Positions 54,601 through 64,000 of a stretch of DNA of 64,000 bases are shown here, piece by piece. Where the stretch lies: the NCBI GenBank assembly GCA_018873245.2, contig JAEMBT020000008.1, positions 248,001 to 312,000 of the forward strand. The letters run 5' to 3'. The notes under the pieces are model-generated. The model saw only the letters and a list, made by a program, of their open reading frames with translations. It had not been told where the DNA came from and ran no database searches. The translations under genes were made by a program, and so were the position numbers. Source of the stretch: Archegozetes longisetosus. Lineage: Eukaryota > Arthropoda > Arachnida > Sarcoptiformes > Trhypochthoniidae. Each line of letters starts with the position of its first letter. Position 1 is the first letter of the stretch.

Positions 54601-55516
54601 TGTATTCAAGTTATCTTACACTTAAAACAGCTCGAATCTGAAAAATGCATTTTTCTATCAAATTCAGAAATCGCATTATTCGTGCAGTTGGAAAATGATT
54701 GCAATTGTGAGAGTTGTTAGAACCTCATAAAATCATATCTATTAAATATGTTAACTTATGAGTTAGTCATGAACGGTCTTTATATATTGTTTTTAAAAAT
54801 TTGAACCTTCGAGACTTTTCAAATGATAATTAATTGGTAATCATGCGGAAAACATTCACGAAACAATCATTATTGTTGAGATTCATAAGCAGTGATATCT
54901 GTTTTGATGATCTACTATTACTATTACACAAACGACTGACCGGTCGAACACAATTGCTCTGATTTGATAATAAAGGTGCTGAGACCAAGAGGAGGAGTCA
55001 TATGGAACAAGAGCACTGTTTGCTTCAAAATAATTGCAGCAGTCAGTAGTAAAAAGTAAAACTGCAAATGAACAACAAACAAACAAATGAGAAAAGTTTC
55101 AATTCACTTCATGACGGTTTCTCTGGTGGAGGCCTTCGCAGCATTGAAAAGACTGATGCATTACTTTTTATTAGATGCCGTACCCACTTATTTAACGAAA
55201 ATAATTCTGATTAATTTTCATGAGAACGCTTTGTAAACAAGAGGTGCACTTTATATTTATTTAATATCTAATGTTGACATTAATAATGCAAAATTGAAAG
55301 ACCACCAATAATTTAAAGTATATCATTTTGCGTACAAAGATGGATTGGTATCAAATTTCATTTTAATGCTAAAAAAATTGATGCATGCAATTAGTGCCAA
55401 TACGTGTGATTAATTTTATGCATATCATATCAAGTACAATTTCATAAAATATATAGCCTTATATTCTTAGAAAATGTTGCACTCTATTCGAGAATACATA
55501 ATGATAGAGTGCAATA

Positions 55517-55518
<2 letters not shown>

Positions 55519-55560
<42 letters not shown>
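55519..55560. repeat. (CT)n microsatellite, about 42 bases
   Basis: A pure CT tract followed by an imperfect CT-rich tail (GCTCGCTCACTCTCTCCCTC). Confidence 0.98.
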
Positions 55561-55563
<3 letters not shown>

Positions 55564-57543
55564 CGCTCACTCTCTCCCTCTCCTTAGTTTCTCTCTGTTT
55601 TCTGTTTGGTATCTGTTTCTCACTCTCTTGATGACTGAAAAGTTGGTGCAATGGTGAATACCTGGTCTGATATAGTGATAGCATTAAGAGTGAATGCTAT
55701 TTTGGTTGAGTGCCAGTGGCGTGACCCTCAACTCAGTTTAGTCATCAATCATTTTCATTGACAGTGGTAACGATAGCCCAGCGACGTTCATAACGACCGT
55801 GATTTTGATGCAAAAAATACTTTCTCCCGTTCATGTCATTCATGTATAATTAGTCGACTGCCACACTTGTAGATAGACTATTCAATATGAGAAAGAATCA
55901 GTGCTTGTATTAGACACAAAATAGCCATCAAACAAAAAATAACTTATAAGAGACTGAGCCTGAAATGAGATTTAAATTTTAACTTTTGCAAAGGTATACA
56001 AACTTTGATGGGAGAAGTGATCAGATATACATTAAGGCTATTCACTTACTTGATGCTCAAGTCTTCGTGTTTTTTTGTTAGGCCATTAAATATCTGTAAA
56101 TAAGAAGAGATGAATGCTTTGAAATGCTCTTTTGGTGCCAATGTTTCACAAACAACTGTATATTACGACCACTTTTGTTATTACTGTTAACTTGTATTTC
56201 TCAGTAAATTATTGCATACATTAATACCGGAATAAATTAAGAAATGGTTTTGTTTTTTCTATTATATTATGTTTTATACTTGAGTTGTTTGCACTGATGG
56301 GTTTGGATCATTGCTTTTAAGTTGTCTGCAGTATAATAATTAGTTAGCAGAATAACATATTATATGACTTTATGAATGTTTCATGAACTATCTCTATGTT
56401 TTTTTTCATTGTTCGTTTTACTGTATTTGTTTTAGATTATTGCTCTGAAGAGCATTTCAAGTGATGAGAGAACAATGCACACGAGTTATCAATATATACA
56501 GCACATAATATATACAGCACATTCTTAACAGTTTAATATTTGCCAAAACTGAACATATAACAATTAGCCTGTAATACAATCAGTAAAAAGTTAATTACAA
56601 GTAGCGCTCAATAAATCTTAACATTTTCATCATCATTAGAGCCTCTTAAAGATCAAATTAAGATTGATTATTCGACTAGATTTGTGTTTGTATGCAGCAT
56701 ATCAGTACAATATAATGGATACTCTATTGATCAATCAATGCTAACAAATGAAAGTTTTTCAGAAAACAAAGTGAATAATAGAGAGAAATAAAGAGAAAAA
56801 GTTATAACTTTGCAAAAGCAGTGCATAAGTTACTGTTTCAATTGTTTGTTCATTGAGACCCACCCTCTCTCTAATATTTTTGTTCGGAATTGAGCAGTTT
56901 ATGTATGTATAACACGTCTCTGAGTACAGAACTTTATGAATGTGATTGTTTTATTTGAAATGCCAAACATAATATCTGCTCTTATTAGAGCCAGCCTTAT
57001 AATATGCAGTTTCAAATATTATTGCAGTCCTAATTATAAAAGCAAAATGTAGTTTTGCCAATGCCTTCACACTTAACATTACCTGAACAAGAGCAGAAAC
57101 AGAGAGACTCCAGTAATTGCGATATAATTTATTGTGGGACTGATGTATTAAGCTCTAATAGCATAAGCGCTCTTATTTTATTTATACACTTAAAGGCGGA
57201 TCTGTTATGCAATATTCGTTTGGTTCAGATTATATAGTCTTTAGCTCATCCACTATTTTCCAAAAGGTAATGAATACACACATATATCGAACTGAAAAAA
57301 ATATAAAATAAAAGGTAAAGTGAAAGTTTTGTGACTCGTTCTCTTTGGATGCGATGCATGGCTACGCACGGATGAACCGTAAATGGACAATAACGCAGTT
57401 CACGTATTAAAAAATCCATTTCACTGCCATGTATTATATGTATTATGAGAGAGAATATTCGCTCATCTCCTAATTTATGTGATGCTCTTCTCTCCCTCTC
57501 TCCTCTGGTGTCTCGTCTCTCATACGGTTTCTCTTCTCCATTC

Positions 57544-57545
<2 letters not shown>

Positions 57546-57585
<40 letters not shown>
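57546..57585. repeat. (CT)n microsatellite, about 40 bases
   Basis: A pure CT tract preceded by about 60 bases of imperfect CT-rich sequence. Confidence 0.98.
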
Positions 57586-57588
<3 letters not shown>

Positions 57589-60500
57589 GATAGTAATGTC
57601 CAAAGCTCAAACGCATCTGCTCTATAAAAGGCGTGGTCGTAGAGGAGGTGTTCCTCAGCACTCGATTTCCTTCGGGTGCATTGCTCTGATAGCATCACTC
57701 ATAGCGCACTAGTAATTCACCAGATTGTAGTCTCCATCATCTCATTGATTGTTGTGCCACACCACACACGCTTACCATAGCCTACAATACTTACGATTTT
57801 GCCCACACTAAACATCATCAGCAGTTTGATAGCAAATTGATCGTAGTTTTGAACGAAACAAATTCAGTCAGACAACTCTGTAATATATATGCGCACAAAG
57901 TTACTGATCTCACTCGCTTCTAACTGTACTCTAATAGTTATATTAGTTCTGCATTAATGACAAGCACAAACATATTCTTCAATACAACTAATGAGTTCTG
58001 CAAATTTGATTGACGAACCTGAAAAATCATTTTACTTGTCTCAAATTGAAATAATGTAATTTTGGTTTTGACAAAAATTGTAAAAACGTTTGAAGCTACT
58101 TCAGATTCTTTATTCTTAATATGTTTTGTAACTTACGGAAACAGTCAAATTATTATATCTAGTATTTATTTCGAAATAGAAATTCTCACGCGAATAACGC
58201 AAGAATAATGTATATCTGGTTATTTGAATCTGACTTAAGCTAGAGTATGATTGCTTTATGTACATGGCATTACCTCAAATTTTATTATTGCTGTGAGAAA
58301 ACGATTTGAATTAAAAGGAGAACAAAAGTGAAAACGAAAAAATATAATATTTGTTGCGCGACTGATAGTCAATGTTAATGATTGAGTGGGGATGAGACTG
58401 ATTTCGTGCTGATTACAATGATTTTCGTCAAAAAGTAGCAATTGGACGCTATTTGATGTAATAATTCCTACAAAATGTTTTTGTCACGTAAAGTGGTATT
58501 GTAGTCACGCCACGAAAAAAATCATTTTTATCCGTCAAGTATTACACATTCTGTTTGGACATTACATATAGGAATAGCACCCTTTTATGATTCACTCTAA
58601 AAATTATATAACAATATATCGTATGTAAGTTTTATATATAGATTAGAGCACATCATAACACAACACGCGATTGTATTCCATAAGTATCTTGTCCTGCAAT
58701 AAATATGTGTACAGTAGACATAGACATAATCATTTACCGATAAATGTAAGTCATATCATGCTTTTTAGGGCATTTCTAAATCACTTTCTCCACGCAAATT
58801 GTTAACTCAATAACAATAGTGAAATTCCTCTTTTTTATTGTCAATTATTATCATTGTATCAGTTTATTTTCAATATTTAGCTTATCTTGTTTTCCTATTT
58901 CAAACCGATCAGTTTTGCGCTATTCCGGGCCAGTTCTTGTCAAATCTCAGCTTAAACTCGTGCCATTCGCTTCAGATAACTGTGAACATTTGAAAATAAG
59001 TAGAAGTAATAAAGGTGAATAAACTAAATAACTTAATCCTTTAAACCTAATTTCATATTCTTAATACTCGAGTGTATTTTGCAATAATAGGCAAACCATT
59101 TGATTTGAACTCTCGACTAATTTCTAGTACGTCTCGGCTGAAGCAATAGATGCATGTTTTAACTGCATCTTATATCAAGTATTAGCGATGCAGTCAAAAG
59201 CTGTTTAAGCCTCATCTATATATCTGAAAAGACTATATTGTAAGAACTCTATCAAACATCGACTTTAACAACAACTTAATTTCATTTTTTTATGTACTCA
59301 AATCCCCGATCAAATCCCGAAATTTATCTTTGGTCGTACTATTTATACCTTATTGTTGTAAATGACGTTAAAGGCGAGTGCGAAGCCTGAACATTTGTTA
59401 CACTGAAAGATTGAACAGTACTAACAAATGTTCGAGAAAGTGTGGTTTTATAGTGTTAAAAAATAGATAAAATGTGAATGAGATTGTTAAATGCTGGTTT
59501 CACACTTAAAAGTTTCTGACAGCAAGTTTCGCAATTACTTAAAAGGACTCTTGTTTCAATGATAAATGCAAATCAAATTTGCGATCAAGTGAGCAGAAAC
59601 TTTGTGCAAATTCAAACCATTAAACACTTATTGATAAATGCAGAGCTGAATTTAAATTCATTTTTAGCTATTAATCTTTGATCAAAATGAATAACTCTGA
59701 ACAGTTTTTTCTGATTTTTTGACTCTAATTGTTTAAATAAGCGATTATGTGTGAAACGTTAGATTACATATGATTACTGATGACAAATATTCGTTTTCTA
59801 ATTAGCAGAGACTCAGCTATGAATTGTCCAAATGCATTTCATTCTATCTTTATCTTAGTTTCAATTATATAAATATTACCCAATTGTTTATTCACTACAC
59901 GGAACGCATAGTTTAGTCCTTACGGTGAATATCAACTATGATAGACGACAATAAAATGAATTTAAGCAAATTAACGATAGCCACATTTTTTTGCAGCAGT
60001 CATAACACTAAAACCGATTTATTCAGAGCTCATCTCATTTGAAGAGAATGTCACAAATGCCAAGATATGACTCACAGGAACCTTATTTCGATATTTGATT
60101 GGCATGCATTATTCTATCAATTATTTTTCTTATCAACTAATTTATTATATACTTTGCAAAATTAACAAAATAACATTGTTCCACATTATACTAATAGATC
60201 GAACATCACTATTTCCAAGATCCCTTTCAACGTAATTAAGAGAGTCATAGATTTCATTTCTTGTTTATTTTCATTGCAAACATTCAACTTTTATCCGAAA
60301 ATTTAGAACCAAATAAGATAAGGACTTATAGAGTGTTATTCTTTTGTAAATCAAAGTCAGAGTCTTGGAAGTTATGGGTAGGAAACGTTGATATAGCTCA
60401 ATTTTTGTTCAAATCAATAGAATAAGTGTTTGAAACATGTGTCTGATTTGGTTCAAACATATCGATTGTTTTAATTGAGATGTTCAATTTATAAGAACGA

Positions 60501-61267
60501 AATTAATTGCAATGATCTCGACTCAAAAAGAGTAAGAACTGAAAAGTTATGCTGCAATCTATTATAGCTTAAGCCGATTATTAGTGATAGTTTCAAAATG
60601 GAATGGCTTCGATTGAAAGCAATGCGGCTCATCGTTAGCAGTCAGACTATTGATTTGGAGAAACTTACTCTTAAAGTTTATGTAACTTAATATGGTGTTT
60701 GTCGTCATTATTTGTCTGTTTATGTAATTATAAGTTGTCAAACAGTAGCAAATGATGAGCTTTAGAGATTTGAAAACATTTCTCCGAAAATAAGTGGAAG
60801 ATTGAGTTGTCATGACTCGCCTGTATTTAATTCAAATGTCAGCATTAAGAATAAGATGTGATTGACAACTGGCTAAATAATATATCTGAAAGCACTTATT
60901 TGTTGTCGCTTCATCTCTAAAGTGAGACTTGATTTGGGCGTTGTTTGTCTGCACTTTTCTCAACAAAAACTACTTTTATATTGATATACTGAAAATTAAA
61001 ATGACTGGTTTGATCAACTCAACACATTTAACTTAAAACACTTATTCTCAGGCGTTTTTTATTTATCAAATATCTGAATACTGAACATCTGAAATGACTA
61101 TCTATAAAGTAATAACGATGTCTTACACAACGCTATAGTATAGGTAATAGGCAGTCACAAATGTCATTCTCTATCAACCATCAGAATAACAGATTTTAGA
61201 AGCGTTTACAACAATTTTTAGTGTTACAGTTTTTTTAATTTTTTTGTGTCTCATGTGAAATAACTGT

Positions 61268-61286
61268 AGGCGAGTTTCCCTCGCCT
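61268..61286. repeat. Perfect GC-rich hairpin AGGCGAG-N5-CTCGCCT
   Basis: Seven-base arms with a five-base loop (TTTCC) in an otherwise AT-rich region. Confidence 0.6.
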
Positions 61287-62870
61287 TCTTAAATAATGTG
61301 ATGTAGAGCTGAGCCCATATTTTGGTCAACTATTAATTGAAGTGTTGGTATGCAAATTGTCTCATTTAGCGTTCAATTACATGCCCAACAAAATAATGAC
61401 ATATTTAATGGATATTGTAAACGCGATCGAGTGCTATTGTTTCTGCTGACACTTACTGTTCAAACTCGTATTTCTATACTGGACACATTGAAATACCTTT
61501 AGTTTGAAAGTTTGTATGAGAATTGAACCCAATTCACAATAAATAAAAATGTTCAAATTGCAAAATGTTTGTGAATCTGGCACTGCTGACCCTCGCTAAA
61601 TAATATATTGAGCCATTAAACAATATAACTGATATTTTGACGTGTACATGTTCAATTTTCAAATATTCAAGCTTAATATTGAAGCGTTGGCTTCTCTTTT
61701 AATTTAGCCTTCAATACAGTACAATAAGAAATACTACTTCGACTAACGAGTATACTTTTCGATTCAATGCTATTATGATTCAATTGAATAATTATTTTTC
61801 CACATTAATCGTGTGTTTTGAGTGCACACAAACTTCTAGATTCAAGTTTAGCTCATAATTATGTTATTAATAAAAAGTCATAAAAATCAAAGGAAAAGAG
61901 TGACTTAATAGTTAAGTACAATTTATTTTGCTATTGTTATATTTTCAGTTAATACAATAGCTTTAATGGTCGCAATTGTAATGCAGATCCGTTAACCACT
62001 ATCTCATAAATATACTACAAGTCCATTATCACTACTAGTAGTACATTAGAAATGTGTAGCGTTGCTTTCCCCTTATTTTTGTCTGATTTAGCTCACTTTT
62101 CTCGTGAGTTTGCCCGCAATATTTTGGAGCAGCGGTCACAGAGCAGAGCCCAATACATGCCCGAATGGTTGGTTGCCTTTCATGCTTCTATTGATACATT
62201 GCAGGTGTAATGAGTCAGACCTGGACTAATATTATATGCATGAAAGAGACCAACAAAAATAATACAAATTTTTATCGGTGGTATAACTATACTTCTGCTT
62301 AATATGCTGAACATTAATTAATCGTAAATAGAGGACCAAAAGTTTCTTTATTACTGTTTCGATTACCTTTATTTCTCATCCAACTTAATGGTATATCGAG
62401 AATCAGGAAATCTCAATCGATATTACATTAATTCGAATGTTTGGCTTCAATTTACTCTTCAAAATTCATTTAGTTTTATGACTCGAACACGACTTTTGCA
62501 AAACAAAATGACTTCATTTGATTTTATTGACTTTATAATAGCCAGTATTGCTATAAAGTGTCATTTCAGGACAATTATTCTTTTCACTCAATTAGAGTCA
62601 ATTTGACGACATTTTCGAAAATTATAATCTTTGAACAATCGTCTATTTTATGTGCTTCTTATTCGTAATATATTGATTGGTATAAAATGATTATAATTGC
62701 TATTATTTACTTAGCAATCATTATCGGCGCAATGCATCGCAACATGAATAACGATTGAGCGCAGAGTCAGCGCATAGTAATATATGGCATGACATTTATT
62801 GGCCATGTTGTTCACGGTAATGCAAGTACTGTAATGAACGCTAGAGCCAGGCTTTTATTGTTAGCCCCAA

Positions 62871-62983
<113 letters not shown>

Positions 62984-64000
62984 CCATTGCTATTACGAGT
63001 GTCAGTGTTTTCAGTTGTGAGTTGTATAGGATAGCAATAGTGCAATAGAGCAATAGTTCTGCGGGAACCAACAAATTGACTCAAATGATACACAACAATA
63101 ATGCCATTGTGTTTGTTATATGTATGAGACACACAGGTATGAATAGGAGAGATCATAATGTTAGCCATATTAGAATTGAGAGAAATGCTCAGCAGTCAGT
63201 CATAACCCCTATTCAATACTTGTTTGGCGTTTGCTTTCCATTCAATTTATTTTCCATTGAAATAATAAATCATTTGATTATTATTATATTGGCTATAGAA
63301 AAACGCGTTAACAATTAATGTATTTCTCAATTACAGTCAGTCAAGTCAGCCATCAGTCTTTGTCTTGTTTAGACCTCACCAAAAGTCTTGTTATTACTAG
63401 ATGTATTGACTGTCAATGCCATTGAGGCGTTTGATTCCTTATTTTCAACATTAAATTACAAACACACAATACTACTAAAAAGTTTTGCAACGCTTATCAT
63501 TGGCTTTAATAGCTTGGGATTGAGAGCCAATTTTGTAAAGATTTGAACCAATCTTTTCTTGAATGTCATTGTTGTCATCTTTACAACTTACAAGAAGTTG
63601 CTTTCAATTTTATTTGTCCGCTTGTTCTCTCGCCTTTTATTCTGGTTTTCTTCTGTGAAAAATGTTTGAAAAGTTATTTTTTGTGATCATATCAGTATAA
63701 AAGAAGAAGAAATCACAGTTTTGTTAGCATTAGAATAGTGCAATTCTTATTACTTTTCTACTACTATTAACGCATCAAAAGCTTTTTTATGAATGCATAC
63801 ACAGTAATTGTGTGGTTCACTATTTAGAACATTCGACTATTATATAAAAGTCATTGATCATTGCGAAAGGTACTCATCGCTAAGTCGTTTTTGTTCATAA
63901 TGATAGGGACCTCTATTACGGCATTATATTTATTGCTCGTTACTCTTGTTTGCCATAAATCGTGATAAGACTGTCGTTTTTTCGTTCAGTGCAGAACATA

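Noticed and set aside
57246..57698. 150-codon minus-strand open frame
   Set aside because: The frame is kept open by a GA/CT microsatellite coding for Arg-Glu repeats; the same tract opens two plus-strand frames coding Ser-Leu repeats.

Overview
The window is nuclear DNA from an AT-rich invertebrate, most likely an arthropod. The genes are split by GT-AG introns, some only 50-170 bases long. The start of the aryl hydrocarbon receptor gene closely resembles my recollection of the insect spineless protein. A mite or other small arthropod would fit, but the sequence alone does not settle the order. No bacterial, viral, rRNA, tRNA or CRISPR feature was seen. Most of the useful content had to be rebuilt by joining exons, because the longest single open frames cover only parts of genes.

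Positions 1-16.1 kb form a compact gene cluster. On the minus strand a class B (secretin-family) GPCR is represented by its hormone-binding domain exon and by exons for TM1 and TM2; the rest was not found. On the plus strand a carbonyl-reductase-type SDR (two exons, 282 aa) is followed by the spliceosomal cyclophilin PPIL4 (two exons, 453 aa). On the minus strand come a tetraspanin (seven exons found, first coding exon missing) and FBXO9 (five exons, about 436 aa). PPIL4 and the tetraspanin converge tail to tail. These neighbours are housekeeping or signalling genes with no evident shared pathway.

Positions 16.2-46.7 kb are a 30-kb stretch with no gene I can support. It holds microsatellites, a foldback element and small palindromes.

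From 46.7 kb to the right edge lies the 5' part of a spineless/Ahr orthologue on the plus strand. Exon 1 carries the start codon and a basic KRRRR stretch. A 4.7-kb intron follows, then the bHLH exon. The PAS exons were not found and should lie to the right of the window. Seven long GA/CT tracts and nine exact TTGCGTG/CACGCAA heptamers (the core recognised by AhR:ARNT-type dimers) lie between 25 and 63 kb and none in the gene cluster. This makes the desert plus introns look like the regulatory territory of this gene. Two further exon-like islands (58.9 kb and 62.1 kb) are unassigned. I did not see a clearly new biological system. The most interesting material is the regulatory structure around spineless and these two islands.
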